This document shows, piece after piece, positions 1 through 5,463 of a stretch of 8,821 nucleotides of DNA (the stretch's first letter is position 1; every line of letters starts with the position of its first letter). This DNA comes from an uncultured Methanomethylovorans sp. (lineage in GTDB: Archaea; Halobacteriota; Methanosarcinia; Methanosarcinales; Methanosarcinaceae). Below the pieces are notes generated by a model that was given only the letters and a program-made list of their open reading frames with translations, was not told the DNA's origin and made no database searches. Location of the stretch: assembly GCA_937968035.1 (NCBI GenBank), contig CALBTS010000697.1:1-8821 (forward strand), given 5' to 3'. A program made the translations under genes and the position numbers.

Positions 1-45
1 GATCGTATTCGGTGACTGGAGTTCAGACGTGTGCTCTTCCGATCT
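1..45. other. Illumina sequencing adapter (not biological)
   Basis: This stretch matches the Illumina P7-side adapter: the last bases of the P7 tail (GAT), an 8-base index (CGTATTCG), then the index/read-2 primer site running from GTGACTGGAG to CTCTTCCGATCT. Its exact reverse complement closes the window. Phage sequence begins at base 46. It should be trimmed, and the inverted ends must not be read as phage terminal repeats. Confidence 0.98.
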
Positions 46-791
46 GATTCGGCGAAATAATTAATTACCAGATCATCTGCAAAAACCATTTGAGATATGT
101 TACGGCGTTCAATAGAATCGAAATAAGATTTTTTAAACGCACAACCGATAGCAGGAAGAGTAAATAGAAGTTGGTCGACTCCTTCTTCCCAATCAGGCAT
201 TTCATTAAGAACTTGAAATGACATAAAATCAGCAATTCGTTTAGCCCGATCTGCTTTAATGCTATCATCATCACGGCCAATTACTTTGCTCTTAACAACA
301 TCATTGCCTTTGACAATTTCTGGATACGCTCTTGCAGCAAACTGAATGCAGGAGTTAATGATGAGTGGATATTTAACATTTGCAACAACTTCCCCAGCAT
401 AGGTTTTTTTCTTAACTAAAAGTTTAACGAGATCAATGATTTTAGTATTTAATTCTTCCCATTCAGATCGAGTGGCGAGATCAATCTTGTAACCCTCAAG
501 GACTTTGGTTGTGAGATCTGATATGGTTTCTTGTGATTGTTTCTCAGCGATGTTAGTAACGAGAACAAGTGCTTCTGCGCGGAGAACTTCTTTTTCAATA
601 ATCGGAAGATCAGACTGAGATATATTATTGTTTATTGGCGCAAGGATATCTTCAATTGGCTCTTCTGTGGCCCAGACTGGTGTTTGTGGAGAAGTGTCAT
701 CTAAAATAGTAGCCTGATCGTTATTAACCATTGCTTTTCCTGTGGTTCCACTTCCGCCAGTTATGTTATTTAATACATCTTCAAGGGCCAT
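46..791 (-). CDS. Portal protein, P22-like family, C-terminal part missing
   Basis: The portal is the dodecameric ring at one capsid vertex through which DNA is packaged and ejected; the tail attaches to it. 248 codons are visible, starting at ATG 791 and running into the adapter, so the C-terminal part is cut off. Residues 1-60 are polar and probably disordered. From about residue 62 the sequence is helical. The recognisable part is about 140-225: YPLIINSCIQFAARAYPEIV, then a KSKVIG segment, then AKRIADFMSFQVLNEMPDWEEG and LLFTLPAIGCAFKKSYFD (positions 184-204 and 208-225), a pattern I know from P22-type portals. It lies 84 nt downstream of the large terminase, the usual packaging-module order. 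No strong ribosome binding site is visible (only GAG 8-12 nt upstream). The family call is from recalled sequence pattern and was not searched. Confidence 0.82.
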
Positions 792-830
792 AATATTAGA
801 GCTCGCTATGAGTTAGTTTTCTTTATATTG

Positions 831-853
831 TTTTGTTAAAATGTTGAACAAAA
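831..853. repeat. Small AT-rich hairpin between terminase and portal genes
   Basis: TTTTGTT (831-837) and AACAAAA (847-853) form a perfect 7-bp inverted repeat with a 9-nt loop in the 84-nt gap between the large terminase stop and the portal start. It is not followed by a T-tract in the leftward direction, so it is not a standard terminator. It could be an mRNA processing or stability hairpin, or chance in AT-rich sequence. Confidence 0.3.
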
Positions 854-875
854 TGGATTTGGATAAGTTAATTAT

Positions 876-2333
876 TTAATAGCCTGTAATTGAATTCGCT
901 TCAACTTCTTGATAAATGTTTGACTCTTCCCAGGCGTCAAATTCCCAATAAGGTTTCGCTATTGCACGATCAAGTCCAGACATAATGAGATAACGTGTGC
1001 AGTCCATTAAATGGTCTTTATCTTTAACGATATTACCATTTTCATCCCTACGATATAGGCGAAACTCACTGAGCCAGTTAACCATAGAAGAAAAAACTTT
1101 AAGCTTATTGGTTGATAACATTTGCCACACTTTATACAGACCAGATTCAACAGATTTATTAGCATTAGAAAGATCTAGACCACAATCGCGAACATAGATA
1201 TCAAAGAGATTTTGTCCATCTATTTGAGACCTTCCGTGAGCCGCATGATCTATTACGCCTGGTATCCATGGTCCACGAGTTTTAACGCCTTCAGCAAACA
1301 TAATAGGTTCAACTTGTCCTTGGTATTGTTCAGAGTACAGATAAGTTATATGACTTGTTGGATCTGTGGCTGCCCAAACAGCAGCGTTCTTTTTCCAACC
1401 AACATCCATACCATAACAACGAAGCCAATGGTCCGGGATTTGAAAATCTTTAACAATTATGTTTGATTCTAAGATTGGATATATCGCACCAGATCCGAGT
1501 TGTGGTATACCTTTTGACCTTGCCTCACGTTGGTGTGGAGGTAAAGCTGCATATAGTTTATCTTTTTGAGCTTTTGTAAGATGAGGTGCATCATCCCAGG
1601 TTGCCATTACTAATGCTTTTGAACCGTCAGTACGTTCGGAGATTTCTCCATTAGGTATGAACTGTAATACAGTCTCTGTTAAGCCTTCAAGCGGTGTGAA
1701 TGTTAATGCGATTAAACCATTTGTTGTCATGGTTCTCGTAACACATTCGGTGTATATTGACATTGGACACTCTTCGTCAAGCCAAATCCAATCTTGCTCT
1801 GTGCCTTCAAAAGATTTCCGGCCTTCTGCGTATGCTTTGATTTTAATCTTGCTTATTCCGCCAGATTTATGTTGAACTAAAATCGTATCAACCGCATTTG
1901 GTACACCACCAGCTTTTGGTGTTGTTTTGATTATACGATCTTTTGGAATCAAGCCAGATCCGATTGCTTCTGGTGGACCAATAAGTTTGTACTGAACAAT
2001 ATCACGAGCAGTTGTGCTTGTTGTTCCGGCTGCCCAAGATGTGATTGGTTTGTTGAATCTGAATCCTGGCCACCAATCTGGATAATCACCTGTTGCATGT
2101 AATGTAGTCTCGTATGCTCCGATGCCTTCTGATTTACCGATCCGGTTTGCAGCCATAATGCAGCGCTCAGAATGGGTTTTACCAAGTTCAAAAAACTTCA
2201 TATGTTTAGGATAGTTATCACGAGATAATGGTCCGTCGGCGGGGAAATATTGTGCAATCTTATTGAATTTAAGTCTTTGAGACTTTTCTTTTAAAAGATT
2301 TAAATATTGTTCTTTAGCTTGACGAGATTGCAT
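876..2333 (-). CDS. Terminase large subunit (TerL): packaging ATPase and nuclease
   Basis: TerL is the motor that pumps phage DNA into the prohead through the portal and cuts the concatemer. The 485-aa product has both expected domains. In the ATPase domain, Walker A is AANRIGKSE (61-69), Walker B with the catalytic acidic residues is WIWLDEE (182-188), and a coupling motif LTFTPLEG lies at 210-217. The RNase H-like nuclease shows the three acidic positions expected: YGMDVGW (D310), VIDHAAHG (D362) and HLMDCTRY (D444). The segment GAYETTLHATGDYPDWW (72-88) is typical of the P22-like terminase group. The length is normal and the frame is intact. It starts 14 nt after the small terminase stop. 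An AGGATAA motif in the gap may be its ribosome binding site, with a long spacer. Translational coupling to the upstream gene is likely. Confidence 0.95.
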   Translation of the reverse strand: MQSRQAKEQYLNLLKEKSQRLKFNKIAQYFPADGPLSRDNYPKHMKFFELGKTHSERCIMAANRIGKSEGIGAYETTLHATGDYPDWWPGFRFNKPITSWAAGTTSTTARDIVQYKLIGPPEAIGSGLIPKDRIIKTTPKAGGVPNAVDTILVQHKSGGISKIKIKAYAEGRKSFEGTEQDWIWLDEECPMSIYTECVTRTMTTNGLIALTFTPLEGLTETVLQFIPNGEISERTDGSKALVMATWDDAPHLTKAQKDKLYAALPPHQREARSKGIPQLGSGAIYPILESNIIVKDFQIPDHWLRCYGMDVGWKKNAAVWAATDPTSHITYLYSEQYQGQVEPIMFAEGVKTRGPWIPGVIDHAAHGRSQIDGQNLFDIYVRDCGLDLSNANKSVESGLYKVWQMLSTNKLKVFSSMVNWLSEFRLYRRDENGNIVKDKDHLMDCTRYLIMSGLDRAIAKPYWEFDAWEESNIYQEVEANSITGY

Positions 2334-2347
2334 CAGATAAGATTATC

Positions 2348-2791
2348 CTATTTACTAACTTTATCTATGTTGACTTCTTTTATCATGTTTTCGAGATTTT
2401 TAATTTGTTCATCGAGTTCATCATTGTTCATGTTTTCAAACTCGTGCTTGATTTCTACTTTTTCTGGAGCTTTGTAACCGTTTCGATCAAGCACATCTTT
2501 GATGAGTGAAACCATTGCTGCTGGAGGAGCTTTAGAATCATCACTTAGAATGTCTTCTGCTCGGTCCATTGCTTTAGCTTCTAACTGAATGAGACGTTTT
2601 CGAGTATCTAAAACTGCATGATCTGCTTTATCGTTTAATCCGGCTAAAAAACTTTTCGCCATTGGATCACGGAGAATTGCATATACTCGATCTATTCCCA
2701 TTCCAGTTTTTTCACTAATTTCTTTTGGCTTAAAACCCTGGAATGAGAGCCGAGCGATATCTCTATGTCTTGTCTGAAGTTCTTTTAGCAT
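2348..2791 (-). CDS. Terminase small subunit (TerS): DNA recognition
   Basis: TerS binds the packaging start site and hands DNA to TerL. The 147-aa product has an N-terminal helix-turn-helix at about residues 10-41 (DIARLSFQGFKPKEISEKTG, then MGIDRVYAILRD). A central helical oligomerisation region follows, then a short motif around 98-116 (KDVLDRNGYKAPEKVEIKH) that recurs in small terminases. The acidic/lysine tail (118-147) is likely the part that contacts TerL. The start at 2791 is supported by AAAAGGA (complement of 2803-2809), the same ribosome binding site used by many rightward genes here. It is the first gene of the leftward packaging operon, with a promoter about 100 nt upstream. Size and position directly before TerL fit the family. 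Confidence 0.88.
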   Translation of the reverse strand: MLKELQTRHRDIARLSFQGFKPKEISEKTGMGIDRVYAILRDPMAKSFLAGLNDKADHAVLDTRKRLIQLEAKAMDRAEDILSDDSKAPPAAMVSLIKDVLDRNGYKAPEKVEIKHEFENMNNDELDEQIKNLENMIKEVNIDKVSK

Positions 2792-2822
2792 TGAATATAA
2801 TGTCCTTTTAACAGATGTTGGT

Positions 2823-2845
2823 TTAACTTGATCTGATAAAGTTAA
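2823..2845. repeat. Inverted repeat in the leader of the packaging operon
   Basis: TTAACTT (2823-2829) and AAGTTAA (2839-2845) form a perfect 7-bp inverted repeat with a 9-nt spacer. It lies between the predicted leftward promoter and the TerS ribosome binding site. It could be an operator for a dimeric repressor or a weak 5' leader hairpin. With such AT-rich arms, chance is possible. Confidence 0.35.
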
Positions 2846-2886
2846 TTGATATTGGTAAGGATGAGTTTATGTGGTTATTATGAGGA

Positions 2887-2915
2887 ACCATACAATAAAA
2901 ATAATGGTGTGTCAA
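2887..2915 (-). promoter_or_regulatory. Predicted sigma70-type promoter for the packaging operon
   Basis: On the minus strand the sequence reads TTGACA (complement of 2910-2915), 17 nt, then TATGGT (complement of 2887-2892). The -35 is perfect and the -10 matches 4 of 6 consensus bases. Transcription would begin near 2880 and give a leader of about 90 nt before TerS. Nothing else in the region gives a better leftward promoter. Confidence 0.6.
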
Positions 2916-3250
2916 AGGCTTTTTGTGGCTTTTAAAGGTGGTTTTAATTGGCGCGTTTTTGATTGAAATAAGACACGTTTATATAAGGTAAGGGTAAGGA
3001 CACCAGCAAAGGTGTGAACGTGGCTGTTTGCCTTGTTAAAACGCGCCTCAAAGGTATGTATAAGGTTAAATTGAACCGGTCTCAATGTTTCCTGGCCCGA
3101 CCGTTCTAACATAAGCTCATTTAATATCCTATAGTCTCTTTTAATTCCAAACCCGGTCCGATATTTCAAACACTAACTTGTTTGCATTTATCTCTGTTTT
3201 CAAACACACAAACGAAAAAGATTCTTTTCTTAAAAGAGACTTTTAATAAA
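2916..3250. other. Non-coding block of the divergent control region
   Basis: No convincing gene is present. A leftward open frame with a TTG start spans most of it but has no ribosome binding site and ends inside the -35 of the packaging promoter. The block is less AT-rich than its right flank. It contains repeated AAGG/GGTTA words, the 12-bp inverted repeat described separately, and a TGTTTG (3179-3184) / CAAACA (3201-3206) hairpin. Several of its words (CCTGGCCCG, TTGTTTGC, TCTCTTTTAA) recur in the other gene-free region at 4890-5620. Confidence 0.5.
3133..3241. repeat. 12-bp inverted repeat AGTCTCTTTTAA / TTAAAAGAGACT
   Basis: AGTCTCTTTTAA (3133-3144) is exactly the reverse complement of TTAAAAGAGACT (3230-3241), with 85 bp between them. 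Ten bases of the motif (TCTCTTTTAA) occur again as a direct copy at 5569-5578. Three copies, all outside genes, suggest a protein binding site or a piece of a duplicated control region. The spacing is too long for a simple terminator. Confidence 0.5.
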
Positions 3251-3279
3251 TTGTTTTCTTTTTCGCAAATGTATATAAA
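3251..3279 (+). promoter_or_regulatory. Candidate rightward promoter (first of three)
   Basis: TTGTTT (3251-3256), a 17-nt spacer and TATAAA (3274-3279). The -35 is weak (3 of 6) and the -10 is strong (5 of 6). The start would be near 3286, just before the two-hairpin element at 3302-3354. Confidence 0.4.
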
Positions 3280-3301
3280 AAGAGTAATAGAGTACACAGA
3301 A

Positions 3302-3354
3302 CCGAGGCATCGGGTTATCTGAGAAGGCAAAATGAGATAAGATTGTTCAGATAA
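3302..3354 (+). other. Two adjacent hairpins, possible leader RNA element
   Basis: CCGA-GGCA-TCGG (3302-3313) is a short stem with a tetraloop. It is followed one base later by a perfect 8-bp inverted repeat TTATCTGA (3315-3322) / TCAGATAA (3347-3354) enclosing 24 nt. There is no T-tract after it, so it is not a typical terminator. It lies between the first candidate promoter and the two tandem promoters. It could be an operator or a structured leader. I do not recognise a known RNA family. Confidence 0.35.
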
Positions 3355-3409
3355 AGAAATCTACCATTATATAAAGAAAACGATATTTAACCTGAAAAAC
3401 TGATTTAAG

Positions 3410-3438
3410 TTGACAAATTAAATGAAATGAAATAAGAT
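3410..3438 (+). promoter_or_regulatory. Predicted promoter, first of a matched tandem pair
   Basis: TTGACA (3410-3415), a 17-nt spacer and TAAGAT (3433-3438). The -35 is perfect and the -10 matches 4 of 6 with the T/A/A/T positions most often conserved. The start would be near 3445. The element is nearly repeated 88 nt downstream with the same spacer and the same -10 (TAAGATG), which argues against chance. Confidence 0.6.
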
Positions 3439-3497
3439 GTAGTGGAAAGTGAGGGATTGAAAATTTGAAAATTAGATTAAAAAATAAATTAAATCAC

Positions 3498-3526
3498 TTG
3501 ACTTGAGATGAAAGATGATTTAAGAT
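3498..3526 (+). promoter_or_regulatory. Predicted promoter, second of a matched tandem pair
   Basis: TTGACT (3498-3503), a 17-nt spacer and TAAGAT (3521-3526). It has the same architecture as the promoter at 3410. Transcription from about 3533 would give a leader holding the 8-codon frame, the pseudoknot and the hammerhead ribozyme ahead of the 165-aa gene. Confidence 0.55.
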
Positions 3527-3570
3527 GTTGGTTAGATTAAGGGATTAAAAACTTATAAGGAGAAAAGATT

Positions 3571-3597
3571 ATGTATGAAGTTTATTATCTAAGATAA
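3571..3597 (+). CDS. Possible 8-codon leader peptide MYEVYYLR
   Basis: ATG at 3571 reads eight codons (MYEVYYLR) to TAA at 3595-3597. It has a good ribosome binding site, TAAGGAG (3557-3563 region), about 8-9 nt before the ATG. The preceding leader resembles that of the 73-aa gene at 7705 (both GATTAAAAA, CTTA, AAGGA in the same order). It may therefore be the surviving front end of a deleted gene or a real leader peptide. Three tyrosines in eight residues are suggestive of attenuation, but no matching terminator/antiterminator pair is evident. It sits only 18 nt before the pseudoknot, so ribosomes on it could affect folding of the ribozyme. This is inference; the frame is too short to be sure. 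Confidence 0.3.
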   Translation: MYEVYYLR

Positions 3598-3615
3598 AAA
3601 TATAACATAATTCAA

Positions 3616-3643
3616 AGACCTGGACAAGTCTATAAACTGTCCA
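3616..3643 (+). ncRNA. H-type pseudoknot 5' of the hammerhead ribozyme
   Basis: The hairpin AGAC (3616-3619) / GTCT (3628-3631) has an 8-nt loop CTGGACAA. The loop bases TGGACA (3621-3626) are perfectly complementary to TGTCCA (3638-3643), making a pseudoknot with an A-rich linker. The same arrangement occurs at 7436-7463 with compensatory changes in both helices: the outer stem pair A-T becomes T-A, and an A-U pseudoknot pair becomes G-C. I do not recognise it as a named riboswitch; preQ1-I and pistol RNAs also contain pseudoknots but their conserved bases are absent. It ends 7 nt before the predicted cleavage site, so it would sit at the 3' end of the upstream cleavage product. Confidence 0.7.
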
Positions 3644-3645
3644 TC

Positions 3646-3694
3646 TGATAGACTGCTGTGTAGTAGTCCTGATGAGCGCAAAAGCGCGAAATCA
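3646..3694 (+). ncRNA. Type III hammerhead self-cleaving ribozyme
   Basis: All core elements are present in order. Stem III 5' strand TGAT (3646-3649); cleavage-site base A3650; stem I GACTGCT (3651-3657) / AGTAGTC (3662-3668) with loop GTGT, seven pairs including one G-U; catalytic box CTGATGA (3669-3675); stem II GCGC (3676-3679) / GCGC (3684-3687) closed by AAAA; GAA (3688-3690); and stem III 3' strand ATCA (3691-3694). The open helix is stem III, hence type III. Cleavage is predicted between A3650 and G3651, leaving a 2',3'-cyclic phosphate upstream and a 5'-OH 83 nt before the start of the 165-aa gene. Stem III is short (4 bp). An outer CTGT (3637-3640) / ACAG (3699-3702) pairing could extend it but would compete with the pseudoknot. 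Activity is inferred from the intact consensus. Confidence 0.88.
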
Positions 3695-3733
3695 AATAAC
3701 AGAGGTTCTTTAAAAAATAAAAGGAGTGATATC

Positions 3734-4231
3734 ATGAGCGAAGAAACAAAAAGTAATCAGAGTATTTTTACATTATTAGATTCTCTTGAGACTGAGACAA
3801 GTGTGCCAGGGCAGATACCAAAGATGCAAAGGCACACGCTGCCCAGGGAAATGTTCCCGACAAGTACACAGTTTGAATCTGAAACTGCTTTGTTGGAATG
3901 GGCAAAAAAAGCAGGGTGTCTTCATGCTTGCCTGCAAAAAGGGATAAAAGCACATTTGATTGATTGCCGGGCCAGATTTAAAGCCTGCAAAAAAGGTGAC
4001 ATCTGGACAAATGAATATGGCCAGGATAATCTAAACGCTTACACTTGGGAAATCATGACCAGACCAAACCAGGGAGACTCGAAAAAGCTTGTTATGAAAG
4101 AGATCGAAACTTTAGCGAAAAGCATCCAGGCAATGCTTGAAATGGGCCTGGAATTGGATGTCATTGAACCGAAACTGGTTGAAAAGCATAACCCGGAATT
4201 GGTACGGTTGGCGATTGAAATGATAGGATAA
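3734..4231 (+). CDS. Hypothetical phage protein, 165 aa, four cysteines
   Basis: I do not recognise this family. The start at 3734 has an excellent ribosome binding site, AAGGAG (3721-3726), 7 nt upstream. The first 45 residues are polar and proline-containing, probably flexible. A compact middle part holds C62-x3-C66 with H64, H74, C78 and C85 around GCLHACLQKG and IDCRARFKAC. This could bind a metal, though the spacing matches no zinc finger that I know. The C-terminal third (115-165) is helical, with a pattern MKEIETLAKSIQAM suggesting packing or dimerisation. No signal peptide or membrane segment is seen, so it is probably cytoplasmic. It is the first gene behind the tandem promoters and the hammerhead leader. 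Its base composition is visibly less AT-rich than that of the genes after 5819. Confidence 0.8.
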   Translation: MSEETKSNQSIFTLLDSLETETSVPGQIPKMQRHTLPREMFPTSTQFESETALLEWAKKAGCLHACLQKGIKAHLIDCRARFKACKKGDIWTNEYGQDNLNAYTWEIMTRPNQGDSKKLVMKEIETLAKSIQAMLEMGLELDVIEPKLVEKHNPELVRLAIEMIG

Positions 4232-4291
4232 GATAAGAAATGGTTAACGTTGAACAGAGTAGAGTATCTTAATAGACGCTAATCAAAAACC

Positions 4292-4341
4292 GTGCCACGG
4301 TTGGAAACGCTTGATATCATAAGGCTTTTCCACCGTGGCAC
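4292..4341 (+). ncRNA. Long GTGCCA hairpin in the leader of the 66-aa gene (copy 1)
   Basis: GTGCCACGGT (4292-4301) pairs fully with ACCGTGGCAC (4332-4341). The helix continues past a single bulged T4302 with GGAAA (4303-4307) / TTTCC (4327-4331), giving 15 pairs, and probably 4 more above a C/T mismatch. No T-tract follows, so it is not a rho-independent terminator. It ends 28 nt before the ATG of the 66-aa gene. A related hairpin with the same base (CGTGCCA / TGGCACA) lies at 4605-4644. It may be an RNase III-type processing site, a stabiliser or a protein-binding hairpin. Confidence 0.75.
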
Positions 4342-4369
4342 ATTTCATACATAACAAAAGGAAACAAAC

Positions 4370-4570
4370 ATGAACAAATATCGTGAAAAATATTTTATAC
4401 TTCTGGATCAATTCGATCCACCAAACAATATGATAAATCAATTCTTGGATGATAGCGAAGAATGTTTTAATATTCTCAGAGACTACTGTGTTGAAAGCGA
4501 TTGTGAAATTGAATTGAGAAAAGTGTCTTGGAACAATCCTATTGCTGCTAAATTGGTTGAATTGAGTTAA
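4370..4570 (+). CDS. Hypothetical small acidic protein, 66 aa
   Basis: No family is recognised. The ribosome binding site AAAAGGA lies 9 nt before the ATG at 4370. The product is mostly helical and acidic, especially in the middle (FLDDSEECFNILRDYCVESD, about residues 25-44), with three cysteines. No membrane or signal segment is seen. It is flanked by the two GTGCCA hairpins, one upstream and one downstream, which suggests that its mRNA is processed or protected as a separate unit. Small acidic phage proteins of this kind often bind host proteins or mimic DNA, but nothing here proves that. Confidence 0.7.
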   Translation: MNKYREKYFILLDQFDPPNNMINQFLDDSEECFNILRDYCVESDCEIELRKVSWNNPIAAKLVELS

Positions 4571-4604
4571 AGTAAAAAGAACGTTTTTAACCTTAGCAAT
4601 AATC

Positions 4605-4644
4605 GTGCCAGGCCGGAAGAACCTTTATCCATGCGGTTTGGCAC
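4605..4644 (+). ncRNA. GTGCCA hairpin in the leader of the 49-aa gene (copy 2)
   Basis: GTGCCAGGCCG (4605-4615) pairs along all 11 positions with CGGTTTGGCAC (4634-4644), two of them G-U, around an 18-nt loop. The bottom six pairs are identical to the hairpin at 4292-4341 while the next pairs differ but remain paired, a sign of selection on RNA structure. No T-tract follows. It ends 46 nt before the next start codon. Confidence 0.72.
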
Positions 4645-4690
4645 AAAACTTGCTTAACATATTACCTAAAAAGGAGACCGGACAAATAAC

Positions 4691-4840
4691 ATGACTTATA
4701 TCCTAACAAACAAAAACATCACAATTGCCAGAGCCAAAAACTTTTTCCAAATACTTAAACTCATGAACCGGTTAATTAAATCGTTTCCGGATGAGAGCGG
4801 GGAGGTGGATATTCGGAAAGGATCGTGGGCGGGTGGTTGA
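4691..4840 (+). CDS. Hypothetical small protein, 49 aa
   Basis: ATG 4691 to TGA 4840 gives MTYILTNKNITIARAKNFFQ followed by a helical basic segment and a polar tail ending WAGG. AAGGAG (4671-4676) is a strong ribosome binding site, though its 14-nt spacer is long. The frame lies between a structured leader and a strong terminator that begins 7 nt after the stop, exactly where the last gene of an operon should be. No family is recognised. A fold of a short strand plus helix is all that can be suggested. Confidence 0.6.
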   Translation: MTYILTNKNITIARAKNFFQILKLMNRLIKSFPDESGEVDIRKGSWAGG

Positions 4841-4846
4841 AAGGAT

Positions 4847-4889
4847 AAGGCTTTGAAGCTGATAGGATGTCGGCTTTAAAGCCTTTTTT
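4847..4889 (+). terminator. Rho-independent terminator ending the 3734-4840 operon
   Basis: AAGGCTTTGAAGC (4847-4859) pairs with GCTTTAAAGCCTT (4873-4885) over 13 positions (one G-U), with a 13-nt loop. The stem runs straight into a T-tract (TTTTTT, 4884-4889). It begins 7 nt after the stop of the 49-aa gene. Confidence 0.9.
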
Positions 4890-5460
4890 GCTTTAATCCA
4901 ACGTGATTCAGGTTTAGGTGGCTATGGTTACCTTGAGATAAGGTTAGCATGGTTAAAACAGGATAATAAGGCTCGTTAAAGGTAAATGCTGCTCAACATC
5001 GTTTAATCGTTATTTAAAAGACTTTTTAGCGTTTTAGCTATAGAGCTATAGGCTGAGGATAAAAAGCCTTCTATCGTTACGTTAACGCGGTTTAAATGCT
5101 AACCAGACCACCGTACCAGGCGCACCTTATACACCTATTCCCACATGTTTTTTGAAACTATTCCGGTAATCCTGATAAAGGACATTTTATGCGGTTTTAA
5201 GGGATTTTGTTGCTAAGGGGTTACGGTTACCCTTATCAAGACCCAAAAGGCTATGGATCAAAGCGTTTTTCCCCTTCATATTAGTTATTGATTTAAACCT
5301 GGCCCGGTTCTTATATAAAGGATACCTGAATAGAGTCTGCCCTGATAGATTATTGTTTGCTAATTTAAAAACGTTTTTGTTTGAAAACACAGACAAACAT
5401 TTTTTAAAGAATATCTAATAAAATCAAGTGAGTATTAAATTGTATTTTTCTGTATTTTTT
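4890..5460. other. Gene-free region with short repeats, possible origin or control region
   Basis: No convincing gene on either strand over about 570 bp. One leftward frame with a TTG start (5396 to 5187) has no ribosome binding site. What can be seen: a perfect tandem repeat of AGCTATAG (5036-5051), a tandem GGTTAC pair (5219-5230) with further GGTTA words near 4926, 4943 and 4952, a palindrome CGTTAACG (5080-5087), and a TGTTTG (5378-5383) / CAAACA (5394-5399) hairpin. It shares words with the block at 2916-3250. Repeats and lack of genes fit a replication origin or regulatory block, but this is inference. Confidence 0.4.
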
Positions 5461-5463
5461 TAG

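Noticed and set aside
65..280. Leftward open frame of 71 codons inside the portal gene
   Set aside because: Out-of-frame shadow of the portal coding sequence.
2912..3169. Leftward open frame of 85 codons before the small terminase
   Set aside because: It needs a TTG start, has no ribosome binding site, ends inside the -35 of the packaging promoter and matches nothing I know.
3321..3358. Another hammerhead core (CTGAGAA followed later by GAAA)
   Set aside because: The box does not match CTGANGA and no stems I and II can be formed around it.
3616..3643. preQ1-I riboswitch or pistol ribozyme
   Set aside because: The pseudoknot topology is similar, but the conserved bases of those families are not present.
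4241..4273. 10-codon frame MVNVEQSRVS after the 165-aa gene
   Set aside because: Only a weak ribosome binding site and nothing else supporting it.
4292..4341. Rho-independent terminator
   Set aside because: Strong stem, but no T-tract follows; an A/C-rich leader with a ribosome binding site does.
5187..5396. Leftward open frame of 69 codons in the gene-free region
   Set aside because: TTG start, no ribosome binding site, and it spans repeats. Its ending (ATKSL) resembles that of the 2912-3169 frame, but this is better explained by similarity of the two non-coding blocks.
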